From Alopecurus myosuroides (lineage: Eukaryota; Streptophyta; Magnoliopsida; Poales; Poaceae), in NCBI GenBank assembly GCA_028641055.1, contig CM054061.1, positions 113,282,019-113,346,018 of the forward strand: 64,000 nucleotides of DNA. The letters are read 5' to 3'. Below, piece after piece: positions 10,360 through 19,902 of the stretch. The stretch's first letter is position 1. Each line of letters begins with the position of its first letter. The translations under genes and the position numbers were made by a program. The notes beneath the pieces were generated by a model. The model saw only the letters and a program-made list of their open reading frames with translations, was not told where the DNA came from and searched no databases.

Positions 10360-10757
10360 CATCGGTGGGTCAGGGAACATGGCCCCGGTCATGTCCACCC
10401 CCATCATCAAGGATGTAGGAGTAGCGTCAAACATCTCTAGGAAAGTGGTTTCAGCTTGATCGATGTATTCTTTTGTCATATTTTGTTGTATAATAAAAAA
10501 AATGTGTATATTTTTAATGGAGAGGCCGGGTTTTAACCTCCTTTTCAAAAAAATAAATGGTTATTTTATGTGTGGCCCTATCACATTTTGTCATTAGGCT
10601 ATCGTTTATCATGATTGTTGGCTTGTAGTAAGATTTAAGCTACCTGCATATATTGATGCACATGCCAGGTGATGAAATCTTCCGTTTTATAAAAAATCGA
10701 ACTGCTGAAAGTATTCGTTTTTTCCTCGATAGAAATATTTTGCATGCATGGTGTTGT
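10360..10757. other. Unclassified flank between the Gypsy and CACTA elements
   Basis: No gene is supported. A short minus-strand frame (around 10360-10500, motif LEMFDATPTSLMMGVDMTG) is open up to the insertion point and stops soon after the junction in the rejoined host sequence. It may be the end of an older transposable-element gene. Confidence 0.35.
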
Positions 10758-11050
10758 CACTAGTGGAAACAACCCCTTTCGTCAGGGGGGAAGGGGGCAT
10801 CTGTCCCGGTTGCACAAAAATCCGGGACAAGTGCCATGCATTGGTCCGGTTCATGTGCCCGAGGCAGCAGAAACCACCTGGGGGCATCTGTCCCGGTTCG
10901 TGGGGAGCCAATGGTCCCGGTTCGTGGCATGACCCGGGACCAATCCCTAGCCACAGGTCACGTGGCACGCGCATGGACATTGGTCCCGGATCATTCCCCA
11001 AACCGGGACCAATGTCTTTTCCCCTACAAATGCGGCCACAGCCCCCATCC
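10758..11050. repeat. Left subterminal repeats of the CACTA element
   Basis: GGGACCAAT, CCCGGTT and CCGGGAC units recur in both orientations after the terminal CACTA motif, for example around 10802, 10828, 10891, 10914, 10928, 10981 and 11006. In CACTA elements such units bind the transposase. Confidence 0.8.
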
Positions 11051-11188
11051 CCTTTTTTTTTGCTTGGGGGAGTGAGAGAGAGGTGTGGGTGGTAGTGTGT
11101 GTATTGTATCTCGTGGCGCGGGAGCCCTGCCGCGTGGCGCGGGAGTCCTGCCGCGTGGCGCGGGAGCCGCGTGGCCACGAATGCGCGG

Positions 11189-11194
11189 TATAAA
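11189..11194 (+). promoter_or_regulatory. TATA box before the AP2-like gene
   Basis: TATAAA about 52 bp upstream of the position where the AP2-like frame would be expected to start (11246). The spacing allows a short leader. Confidence 0.45.
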
Positions 11195-11245
11195 CTGCCA
11201 CGCCTCGAGCGTCTTCTCCACTCCACGCATCGTTGTGCCACCACC

Positions 11246-11841
11246 ATACCTCCGAGGAGGAATAACACTACCGGTTTCCGCGGCGTCCGATCACGGCAGA
11301 ACGGAATGTTCACCGCGACTATCTGCTGCGGGGACGACCGCATCCCCCTCGGCTCCTTTGCGACGGCGTCGGAGGCCGCTCGCGCTTGGGACGCGGCGGC
11401 CTGGCGCCTCAGCCGCCCGCGGTCGTTGATGAACTTTAACGACTGCCACACCCTCTGGGAAGCGGAGGCTAGGGCGCCGACGCCGCAGATCGTCACTGCC
11501 GCCGACCACGGCCACCTCAGGCACCGCGCGTTTCAGGCCTAGTCGACGCCAGGGACGACCGCGTGGTCCGCGAGTATTACCGGAACAATCCGGGTGAGGA
11601 GAGCGCCGACGAGGAGCTATGGCAGATCCGCGCGGCTGAGCGGGCGGAGCGGCGCCTCGAACGCCACCTCGAGTTAGATGCCGCTCGGGAGGCGAGGACG
11701 AAGGCGCTGCAAGAGCTCCGTCGGGCCGACCACGCTGGCGAAGTCTGGGCCTCCGACGATCCGAGGTGGGGGCCTATGTCGGACATACCATCATGCACCT
11801 CCGACTACGACGAGGAGGTCACCGACGACGACGAGGAGTAG
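11246..11841 (+). pseudogene. AP2/ERF-domain gene carried by the CACTA element
   Basis: From 11246 the frame reads TIPPRRNNTTGFRGVRSR and continues through an AP2-like domain: RGVR, then LGSF, then TASEAARAWDAAAWRL and MNF at the expected spacing. AP2 domains bind DNA; here the Trp of the usual WLGTF motif is replaced (IPLGSF). The frame stops at 11542, and the logical continuation lies in another frame (11545-11841), with a charged helix rich in Arg, Glu and Ala and an acidic tail ending DDDEE. A single-base shift near 11531-11540 is the simplest explanation. The codon at 11246-11248 is ATA where I would expect the start ATG (Met-Pro-Pro-Arg-Arg is, from memory, the usual beginning of these grass proteins). 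So the copy looks like a captured host-type gene that has lost its start and frame. Confidence 0.7.
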
Positions 11842-12131
11842 CGCGCTAGCGCGTCTGTTTTCTGTTGGCTGTTTAATAAAATAATTTGTTGTATTCCAGG
11901 AAACAGCGGCGCGCTAGCTCGTCTGTTTTCTGTTTTCCGTGTGATTTTTCCTGATTGGTTGGATTCAGACGACTAATGGCATTTCGATAGACGTTAAAAA
12001 GAAGGGGACATGCATTTCGATAGATAAACAAGGCACAGTACACATAATGGCAAGATTGGATCTAAATCTAAACGGAGAGCATAGATCTAAATAAACAAGG
12101 CGGTACATAATGGCCAGAGTGCATCGATCTA
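11842..12131. other. Spacer between convergent CACTA-borne genes
   Basis: Contains a short duplicated segment, GCGCGCTAGC(T/G)CGTCTGTTTTCTGTT, at about 11839-11864 and 11909-11933, and no coding signal. It lies between the stop of the AP2-like gene and the stop of the minus-strand gene. Confidence 0.5.
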
Positions 12132-12135
12132 CTAA

Positions 12136-12678
12136 CTAGTCATACTCCTGCCTAGGTCTATAATACTCCGACTCGTAGTCGTCGTAGTCGCCGCCGTCGT
12201 CGTCACTATCGTCTGACGGTGCTCTGCACTCCCTCGGAGGATCACGACTCCAGGATTGGGCGTGAGGGTCGCGCAGGCGGGGGATATCGCCGGCCCTGAT
12301 GTAGTCCATGACGCTCTGTAGAGTCCGGCCGTACCACCATAGCCGACGACCGGCCTCGTGAAAGTTCCCAGGAGCCAGACCGTCCTCCTCATACCTGGCG
12401 AGCGCCCTCTCACGCCGATTGATGAAGAAGCCATCCCAAGTATGTTGGTTATCGGGATGCCAACTGGGATTCCTCCGCTGCTCCGACGTGAGCTCGTGGT
12501 AGTAGTGGTTCGTGATGGCCGCCCGACGCGCCACACCTTGAGGAAGAGGAGGGACCGGCACTCCTCCGGCGCTCAGCATCCAACCGGCGGGAACGTTGTA
12601 GCCGCACGGGCAGGGGTAGTTCGAGGCGGAAAGTGCCTCCGCCTGGATGAATGTTAGAGTGGGTACGGTAGAAGCCAT
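12136..12678 (-). CDS. CACTA-borne protein of unknown function with an acidic tail
   Basis: An open frame of about 180 residues on the minus strand, starting at the ATG at 12678 (MASTVPTLTF) and ending with TAG at 12136. A Cys-containing N-terminal part (PCPCGYNVPAGW) is followed by SAGGVPVPPLPQGVARRAAI and a central segment rich in Arg, Trp and Asn (WDGFFINRRERALARYEEDG). The C-terminus is strongly acidic (SDDSDDDGGDYDDYESEYY). I recall similar uncharacterised proteins as abundant in wheat transposable elements, but I cannot name a domain. No stop or frameshift is visible, which is unusual in this otherwise decayed element. It is convergent with the AP2-like gene. An alternative upstream ATG at 12753 lies on the other side of the TATA-like run and is less likely. 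Confidence 0.65.
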   Translation of the reverse strand: MASTVPTLTFIQAEALSASNYPCPCGYNVPAGWMLSAGGVPVPPLPQGVARRAAITNHYYHELTSEQRRNPSWHPDNQHTWDGFFINRRERALARYEEDGLAPGNFHEAGRRLWWYGRTLQSVMDYIRAGDIPRLRDPHAQSWSRDPPRECRAPSDDSDDDGGDYDDYESEYYRPRQEYD

Positions 12679-12728
12679 GAGAGAGTGGTGAGTTTGTATG
12701 TGTTTTATGCCAATGGTGTGGCAATGCA

Positions 12729-12738
12729 TATATATATA
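12729..12738 (-). promoter_or_regulatory. TATA-like run upstream of the minus-strand CACTA gene
   Basis: TATATATATA about 50-60 bp upstream of the ATG at 12678 on the minus strand. The spacing fits a plant core promoter. Confidence 0.5.
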
Positions 12739-12760
12739 GCGAGTAGAAACCATATATCCC

Positions 12761-12795
12761 TTTAGTCCCGGTTGGGGACACCAACCGGGACTAAA
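12761..12795. repeat. Perfect 15-bp inverted repeat (hairpin)
   Basis: TTTAGTCCCGGTTGG at 12761-12775 is followed, after five bases, by its exact reverse complement CCAACCGGGACTAAA at 12781-12795. The arms carry the CCGGGAC/GTCCCGG unit found at both ends of the CACTA element, so it is an internal copy of the subterminal repeat. Confidence 0.9.
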
Positions 12796-12837
12796 TGGTT
12801 CGTGTTTCGTTGGACCAATCAGATAGAATCACACGGA

Positions 12838-12995
12838 TCGTGTGTTTCTTTCAAACGCTTGTGAGTCGTTGGATCCGGGGTGTGTTTCTTTCGAGCTGTT
12901 GTGAGCCGTTCGATCAGGGCTACGGTGTGTTCCTTTCAAGCTGTTGTGAGCCGTTGGATCAGGGTGTTTCTTAACCGTTAGATAAAAACCCTAGC
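12838..12995. repeat. Three degenerate tandem repeats
   Basis: The unit reads about GTGTTTCTTTC, a variable stretch, then TTGTGAG(T/C)CGTT(G/C)GATC. It occurs three times with a period of roughly 50-60 bp, followed by a partial unit. Confidence 0.7.
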
Positions 12996-13004
12996 ACAAC
13001 ACTT

Positions 13005-13275
13005 TGTGAGTGAGAGGACCCTATATATAGCCCACCTTCATACACCGGTCAGTTCATCGACCAAATACAAAACATCCGGATTCGCCATCATACGTCCTGC
13101 CGTGCATTTGGTATGCATATTGCACCCAGTTAGCCGTTGGATCTAGCACTTTGTGAATCAGAGGACCCTATGTATAGCCCACCTTCATACACCGGTCAGT
13201 TCATCGACCAAATACAAAACAACAGAATTCGCCAGCATACGTTATGTCGTGCATTTGGTATGTATATATGCACTT
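13005..13275. repeat. Direct repeat, period about 147 bp
   Basis: A segment starting near ACTTTGTGA(G/A)T and running through TATAGCCCACCTTCATACACC to TGCATTTGGTATG occurs twice in tandem (about 13001-13120 and 13147-13268) with a few differences. No gene is seen in either copy. Confidence 0.8.
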
Positions 13276-13505
13276 AGCAACCAGAAAACGGATTTGAATG
13301 TAAATAGTAAAATAGTTAATAGTTTGAATAATTATTTAGGTAAACAGAAAACGGATTTAAGTTAGGAAAATTCAAGAAATTTTCATGTTGAAATTTTTCA
13401 AATTCGAAAGTATATAGAAGTTATTCATGTGTATATTCAAACAATATTCAAATTTTGGAGCTAAAACATTTGGCGCGCCTTGCCAAAAAAGAGCATCTGG
13501 ACGGT
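13276..13505. other. AT-rich spacer in the CACTA element
   Basis: No coding or structural signal is seen apart from the short repeated word AAACGGATTT (13287 and 13339). Confidence 0.4.
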
Positions 13506-13507
13506 GG

Positions 13508-13590
13508 CCTTTCGTCCCGGTTGCTGCCACCAACCGGGACTAAAGGGGCCTTTCGTCCCGGTTTTTGCCACCACCCGGGACGGATGGCCA
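13508..13590. repeat. Internal GTCCCGG/CCGGGAC repeats
   Basis: CCTTTCGTCCCGGTT occurs twice (13508, 13550), each followed by an inverted CCGGGAC unit, giving two imperfect hairpins of the same type as the subterminal repeats of the element. Confidence 0.8.
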
Positions 13591-13639
13591 TGAATATATA
13601 CACGTCACCGTCCCGGATGGCCACAGAACCGCGCCCAGG

Positions 13640-14150
13640 GACGAACCGACGCCGCCAGGATGCACATTTTTTCCGCCGCCGCACTCCGCCGCCGCGCCGC
13701 CACTGCCCCCCTCGCGCGCCGCCCTACCTCCGCCGCCGCACTCCTCCGTCCCGTCGTCGCGCCGCCGCACTCCTCCGTCCCGCTGCCCCTCGACCCGCGC
13801 CCCCCGCGAGCCGCCAGCCCGCTCGCGCCTCGCCCCTCGATCTCGTCGTCGCGCCGCCGCCAGCCCTCGAGCGCCGCCCCTCCAGCCGCCAGCCCGCTCG
13901 CGCCTCGCCCCTCGATCCCGTCGCGCCGTCCCTCGATCTCGTCGCGCCGCGCCCGCGTCGCCACCCCTCGATCCCGTTGCGCCGCCGCCCCTTGATCCCC
14001 GTCGGGCCCTCCGCCAGCCCGCGAAACGCCGCCCCCTCGACCCCGTCGGGCCTCCACTGCCGCACCGCCGCTGCCCCCTCCCCCCCGCCGGACGCCGCCG
14101 CGCCCCTTGCCGCCGCTGCCCCGCGCCGGCCGCCGCCCTAGAGGAGGTAA
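13640..14150. other. GC-rich, C/G-skewed low-complexity block
   Basis: Almost entirely CGCCGCC, CCTCGACC and CCGCTCGCGCC-type repeats, with a duplicated segment (AGCCGCCAGCCCGCTCGCGCC at 13808 and again at 13882). Frames are open on both strands because stop codons are AT-rich, and the predicted peptides are Pro/Arg/Ala runs. I read it as low-complexity sequence or an untranslated first exon, not as a gene. Confidence 0.6.
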
Positions 14151-14224
14151 GCCGGCCTTGCCTCCATCTCACCCTAACTAGGGTTTTTCCCCTTTTTTTT
14201 TACTTAATTGCTGTTTTTGTTTTT

Positions 14225-14440
14225 AGTTATTTATTACTGTTAGAAATGTTAGAATCATTGGTTATGAATGTTAGAAATTTTAGATTAGACTTAGGAATTT
14301 TAGATTTGTTAGAATTGACATAGGAAATGTTAGAAATGTTAGGAAATTTAAAAATGTTATAAAATTTAAAAATGTTAGAAAATTTTACTAAATTAGTGTT
14401 AGAAATTTAAGAATGCATGGTAGGAATGTTAGAAAATTTA
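14225..14440. repeat. Degenerate TTAGAAATG(T) repeats
   Basis: The word GTTAGAAAT/TTAGAAATTT recurs more than ten times in this AT-rich stretch, directly after the GC-rich block and before the first coding exon of the CACTA ORF. The abrupt base-composition change suggests an intron. Confidence 0.6.
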
Positions 14441-14576
14441 ACGACGTGAGCTATGACTACCCTTTTTGTGTAGTATCTATAAACAATTTTGATGAAAATA
14501 ATTGATCATTAGTTATTATCTATAAGCAATTTTGATGAAATGAATCTCAAACATATAATTACTCTTTTTGTATAGT

Positions 14577-17500
14577 ATGGAGCCAAGAGACAAAGATGCC
14601 GAAAACTTGCTCGAGGGTTTCATCCGCGGGCCCGACGTAGATACCGATGTGAGCCAGTGGATGAACAAGTCCGGTGAGGGAGATCCAGAGCTCACCCAGG
14701 GAGACGACTCCGGTGAGGGAGCAGCCGACGGCTCCGATATGGGAGCAGCCGACGGCTCCGGTGGAGCCATACAAATTACAAACACCGGCTCCGAGGTGCA
14801 TATATAGATATGTTAATTAATGAAGCATCCGTTGTCTACATACATGTATTAACAGTCTTTATATTTTTAGCCATCCGGTTCAAGCATATCAACCGGAAAA
14901 AAGACTAAACGAGGCGCAACAAAGAAGTTGAAAGATACAGAAAGATATAGGATCGACACGATCGCAGCAGACGGCGCACCCGAGCTTCCCGCTGATGTTG
15001 CCCAAAAATTTGTGAAGCAATGTGGAGTGCTAGTTAGCGATCAAATCCCGATCACTGTTCATGAGTGGAATAAGCCAAAAGATCCGCGGAAACAAGGAAT
15101 TTCATATGTCAGCAAAATAGCCAAAGATCATCTTTTCTCGTAGATTTTGGCTAATTTCAACTTACCCTTGCCGGAGGTGGACGAGAATGAAGCGGCTGTG
15201 AATGAGACTGATGTTACTAAAATGAAAATTGAGATACGGGAAAAGGTCAAGGCGTGGACCCTGAAAAAGATGGCCGAGCAATTCAAAAACTGGAAGAAAA
15301 TATTGAACCTTGACTATGTTAAGAAGAACAAGACTCCAGATTTCACTCAAAGGTATGAGAAAATAAAAAACCATATGGGCAGATTTCGTGAAGTACAAGC
15401 TGTCAGAGAATGAACTGGAAAGGACAAAAACAAATGAGAAAAACGCCGCCAAAAAGGTATATCACCATGTTATGGGGCAAGGTGGCTACAAGGGTTCCAG
15501 TCCCAAGTGGGAGCAATGGGAGAACGACCTGATTAAGCTGGGGATCACTCCCGAGCCGTTCTTGTGGGTCGAGCAGACAAGGTCATGGTTCTACGGGCAT
15601 GGGGGCACTTTGGACGCCGAAGGAAATGCAATCTATAACCTAAGGCATAAAGAGAGTCCTCTACCCATAGAAAAGCTGAGAACCGCAATAAAGGACGTTA
15701 AAGAGGGGAAGTTCGTGCCAGATAGAGAGAACGACGAGCTCACACGCGCCCTCAGGAATAAGGAACACGGAGGGCGTACACGAGGCATAAAAGGCACTCC
15801 TCCGTGGAGTATTGCGTTCGACTCCACCAAAAAGTTATACCCCGATAGGAGCCGTCAAAGTAGAAAGGACGCTGAGGCAGCTGAAGCAGAGATTCAGGCA
15901 AACTGGAGGCGTCAACTTGAAGAACAGATAAAGCTGACGCGGGATGTAGCAAAGAAGCAGCAGGAACAAATTAACACACTTAGCCAGCAGATAGTGTCTA
16001 CCGATGCATCACTACACATGGTAGAAGGTGAAGTCGAGGCTACCAACGTCGCACATTCTCATCGCAAAAGCAGCGTTGCATCCACGCAGCTACCGGGTGA
16101 TGATGCACCGCCGATGATTCACCCGGTGGATGATATCACGGAGATGACAACCTGTGAGCTCCACGTGAAGGTCGTCAATATAACCATCAAGGCGGCGGCC
16201 GGCTATGCCTTACCAATTGGCAACGAACCAACTCACCATAGTCTTCCGGTTCCACGGGGCTACGCTGTTGTTGGGGTCGATGAAGTTGTCAATGGATTCG
16301 AGCCGGTAAAACTTGATTTCCCTGAAGGTGAAGACGAAGAGTTGACTGAACTCGGAGAAGCCAAGAACTTGACCGTTCTATGGCTAAAGGAATTAATTGT
16401 GCTCCCAAATCAGACGGCAAAGCCATCGAATCCTCGCCATTCTCCAGCGCAAAAGTCTCCAGCGCGGTCGTCTTCGCCATGCATGCCGTCTCCAGCGCGG
16501 TCGCCTACGCCGTGCACATCTCCACCGCGGTCGCCTACGCCGCTGCGTCAGCCTTCTCCACCCACTAAGTTTATGCCGAAACGTAAAAAATCACCCAAAC
16601 GTCAACGGTCACCCCTCCCGAAGGTACCAAAGGAGGTACCTAAGTTACCTTACGACTATACTCCCGAGGAAAACAGAAAATCGCAAAGGACGAATACGAG
16701 GCGTGGAAATCGAAGCGGAAGGAGAAGAAAAAGGCAGATTTCCCCGAGACCGAAGAAGAGATAGAACGAGCTTGGAAAATGGTGAAGACTCTTCATCAAC
16801 CCGAGCCGAGTCTGTCATCTGACTATGACCGCTCTATTCTGAAGTCACACCAGAAAATGGTGCGGTCGAAGAATAGTAGTAGCGCAAGCGGGAAAAGGGG
16901 AAAATCAGTTGCCCAGCTCGGAGAGCAGAAAAACAATCCACGTCCCCGCTCAAAGTGATTTCCAATACCCAGGTGGGGCCGAGCACTAATATTACTGACG
17001 AGCAAATTGATCCGGAGTTTATAACACTGTACGCAGACAAGGCAGCTGATGCGGGTTTGTCCATTGCTGAGTATATGCAAACACTACAATACTTCCCCGA
17101 AGCTGAATGTGCGTACAAATACACGCACGGGAAGCCTCTCGTCAAACCCGAGGAGATAAAGGATCTACCAACGAAAATGCGAAGAGTGCATAGTTGGTAT
17201 ATGGAAGCCACTGAGAAATCTCAGGACTGGATATGTCTCAGCGTTAAGGACGAGCACTATGGGTATGGAGCTGGATTGATTATGATTCAATTTGACGAAT
17301 TGTTTCAGCTATACCAGCAACAGGCACTCGACAAAGCTGTCCTTAGTGCCTATTGTCTGTAAGTACTTATTTCTCTAGCTCACCTCGTTCATTTGCATAT
17401 TCATATATATATAGTACACTCATATATTATAATTGCAAAATGAAGATTCTCGAATGCAAAAGAGGTGGAATCTATATGATATTGGGTTCATTGATCCAAA

Positions 17501-18412
17501 TATTGTTTATGAAAAGACTCTTCAGATATCTGCCAAGGATACATAAAATAATATTCTGAGGGCAATATTGTTTCACCAACACCGACGGGAAATACTATTT
17601 CCTTACAACTTCGGGTTAGTGTTACTGTGTTGTAAACATTCTGTTTTCCTTACTCGATGTTCACTGTATAATTGATGAGTTCTGCGTGCGCAGCTTCCAC
17701 TATATTCTGCTAATTTTCGAAATTGACAAAGGAAAAGTAATGGTAATGGACCCAAAACGTAAACCCCTAGCGATGTGGGCTGACATGCAGGAAATGATCC
17801 AACGGTAATTTCAATCTTTATTAATTTCAGTATTTATATATGGCACTATATCGACTACTTTGTTTCATTTTCAGATATCAAGTAATTACTAACTCTTTTT
17901 ATTCTTTTTTTTCTCGGGTAGCGTTTGGAAGAGGTTCATAAAAAAGGCCAGAGGTGAATGGAAATCAACGCTTACATTTGATGTTGTGCAAGTAAGTACT
18001 ATCTAGATCCGCGAGCATCTCCTTGATTCTAGTGTCGATACCATTATCATGTCTGGTTTATTATTATTTTGATTGAAATCATGTTCTCGTAAAGTGCTTG
18101 CAACAAGGAGACGGGAATCACTTGTGTGGATACTACATTTGCGAGTTCATTCGTCAGACGACATGTCCCAAGGGCAGAAATTTAAAGCAACTTCATGTAC
18201 GTTAGTCGTCAATTCTTCTTATTAACATCTATTTTAGTTACTTAGTTTCATTAATATATATTGACCACTCTTCTTTATATTAGATCGAACGGCTTCGCGA
18301 CGGTCTTCTACCAAGGGACCGCATACGAGCAATTCAGGAGGAAATTGCGGGCTTCTTAGACGCAGAGGTCCTAAACGTAAATGGAGAGTACTATAGCCCC
18401 GGGTGGTACTGA
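14577..18412 (+). pseudogene. CACTA ORF with Transposase_24-like and Ulp1-like (C48) domains
   Basis: Exon 1 (14577-14795) starts MEPRDKDAENLLEGF. Exon 2 starts at 14871 and runs into the plant En/Spm-type region of PF03004 (motifs VKAWTLKKMAEQFKNWKK, KKVYHHVMGQGGYKGSSPKW, TRSWFYGHGGTLD, DELTRALRN). A Pro/Ser-rich linker with SPARSPTP motifs follows, then a Ulp1-like cysteine protease split into exons at about 16955-17358, 17440-17614, 17694-17804, 17922-17991, 18095-18196 and 18284-18412. The protease triad is present: His in FHYILLIF, Asp in VMDPKR, and Cys in GNHLCGYYICEF. Ulp1 enzymes cut SUMO conjugates; the role in transposons is unknown. Lesions: TAG at 15141, a one-base insertion near 15376, frame changes near 16675 and 16950, a shift near 17470 and a TAA near 17550. 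It cannot make a full protein. Confidence 0.8.
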
Positions 18413-18520
18413 ATTTGATTTTTTAATACACTCCATCCGTCATGTAATATGCTCGATATACTTTGCTTCCGTAATATAAGTATTCCTTATTCTGCTTTAT
18501 ATATGTATTACTTATTCGTT

Positions 18521-18667
18521 CGTGGGATCCGGAAGCTCCGGGGAGGGTCCACCGAGGCTCCTCTCTTCTCGTGGGATTCGGGAGGTCCGGGGAAGGCCAC
18601 CGGGGCACCTCTCTTCTCATGGGATCCGGGAGGTCCGGGGAGGGGCCGCCGGGAGGTCTGGGGGTCG
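18521..18667. repeat. Three 49-bp tandem repeats
   Basis: Units starting GTGGGATCCGGAAGCTCCGG (18522), GTGGGATTCGGGAGGTCCGG (18571) and ATGGGATCCGGGAGGTCCGG (18619) follow each other with a period of 48-49 bp. They lie between the end of the Ulp1-like ORF and the right subterminal repeats. Confidence 0.85.
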
Positions 18668-18688
18668 CAAAACGCAAATAGCCCTGGC

Positions 18689-18918
18689 CAATAGCCCTGG
18701 GAAGGGGGCATGCATCCCGGGTCGTATTGAGAACCGGGACTAATAGGCCTGGCCAGGTTCCAACTCACGGGCCACGTGGTCAGCCCCATTCGTCCCGGGT
18801 CTTGGCACAACCGGGACCAATGGGGGAGGGGTTTTTGTCCCGGATGCCCCATCCCGGTTGCACAACCGGGACAAATGGGGCTTACGGACCGGGACGAATG
18901 CCCCTGTTTCCACTAGTG
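18689..18918. repeat. Right subterminal repeats of the CACTA element
   Basis: CCGGGAC and GTCCCGG units in both orientations (around 18736, 18800, 18823, 18836, 18866, 18887) lead up to the terminal GTTTCCACTAGTG. They mirror the left end. Confidence 0.85.
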
Positions 18919-18921
18919 TGT

Positions 18922-19319
18922 AGATGGTTACTTTATTGTAAAGAGAAGATAGTGGATGGACTAAAACTTAATGTGATGTGTGAATATGTGAAAGGGAACG
19001 AGGCAAAGTGATGTAGAAGCTTCGGTTCCTCTTCCTCATGTACAATTGCTTATCCGGAAACATAAAGCTATAGTTCAAGTGATTTTGTGAGCTTTCCTCT
19101 TATTTGATGTTTGATTTCAACACATGGTTCTTATTCCATGACCAATAAGACTACATTGTCCACATGTTTTGCGAACAACATGCACGAGCTTATGTTAGTG
19201 TGTACATAAAGCCTTAAATGATACAATGTATTCACCTACTTAAGTGATCCATGAGCTACAAACGGTCGTAGATGCTATTGCTACTTTTTCTTTTCTTTTT
19301 TGCAATTAATGTAAGGTTG
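18922..19319. other. Unassigned spacer between CACTA and Copia elements
   Basis: AT-rich sequence with no coding signal, no repeat and no RNA gene that I can recognise. Confidence 0.4.
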
Positions 19320-19324
19320 CATGT

Positions 19325-19482
19325 TATTAGAGTTATGTTAGAGTTATACGTATTGGGTATAGGATAGTATCCTACCCCAATACGTATCCCTTTGTATTGC
19401 CACGACAGGGGCTTTTCCTGTCTCATATAACACGCAACCGGCGACCCCAACGGGTACGACCGTTCACCCTAACAATCCAACA
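19325..19482 (+). repeat. 5' LTR of the Copia element
   Basis: 158 bp, starting TATTAGAGTTATG and ending CCTAACAATCCAACA. The target-site copy CATGT precedes it. Confidence 0.95.
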
Positions 19483-19494
19483 TGGTAGCAGGCC
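19483..19494 (+). other. Primer-binding site of the Copia element
   Basis: TGGTAGCAGGCC directly after the 5' LTR resembles the initiator-Met tRNA primer site of Copia elements, which normally reads TGGTATCAGAGC. Two or three positions differ. Confidence 0.6.
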
Positions 19495-19902
19495 CCTCCC
19501 TTCCAACCCTCTAGCCGCCGCCCCGGAGATCTTCTCCGTCGCCGCCGTCACGAATTTCGTCGCCGCCGTTTGGAGCCGACCACGACCTGTCACGACCCCG
19601 CTCTCCAGGACCCTACACGACGACCCCGCAGATCCTGCCTCGATCGTCTGCCTCGACGCCTTGGTTGATCGCGCCACGACCTAGCTGTTCCAGCTAGCTG
19701 TTCCATTCCCCGAATATACAAGTCCTTGATCGACTACACGACACCGTCCCAGCCTCGCCTCGATCGATTCGCTCAACGACGTCTTGGCTGTTCGCTGTAG
19801 CTTCTACGCTCCTGGCTTGGATTCCGACGTCGCAGTGTCACGTCTGGTCCCTGCCTCCCGTCAGATTTTTTTCTTCGCTGGTCTCAGTACACATCTCAAT
19901 CG
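19495..19902 (+). other. Copia leader between PBS and gag
   Basis: GC-rich untranslated leader of about 400 bp with several CTAGCTGTTCC and TCGATCG words. No separate gene is supported. Confidence 0.5.

Larger units (their letters stand above)
10758..18918 (+). mobile_element. CACTA (En/Spm-like) DNA transposon
   Basis: The element begins CACTAGTGGAAAC at 10758 and ends with the exact inverse GTTTCCACTAGTG at 18918. It is flanked by the 3-bp direct repeat TGT (10755-10757 and 18919-18921). Both ends carry many subterminal CCGGGAC/GTCCCGG units in both orientations, as in the grass Hipa/Rim2 type. The interior holds three gene units: an AP2-domain remnant (+), an unknown gene (-), and a degraded ORF with a Transposase_24-like and a Ulp1-like domain (+). 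No TNP2/Transposase_21 catalytic transposase was recognised, so this copy is probably non-autonomous. Confidence 0.95.

Noticed and set aside
13455..14323. Several overlapping Pro/Arg/Ala-rich frames
   Set aside because: Low-complexity GC repeats give open frames on both strands. No motif, no start context.
10758..18918. CCGGGAC units considered as a CRISPR-like array
   Set aside because: Units are short, in both orientations, unevenly spaced and confined to CACTA ends, in a plant genome. They are subterminal repeats.
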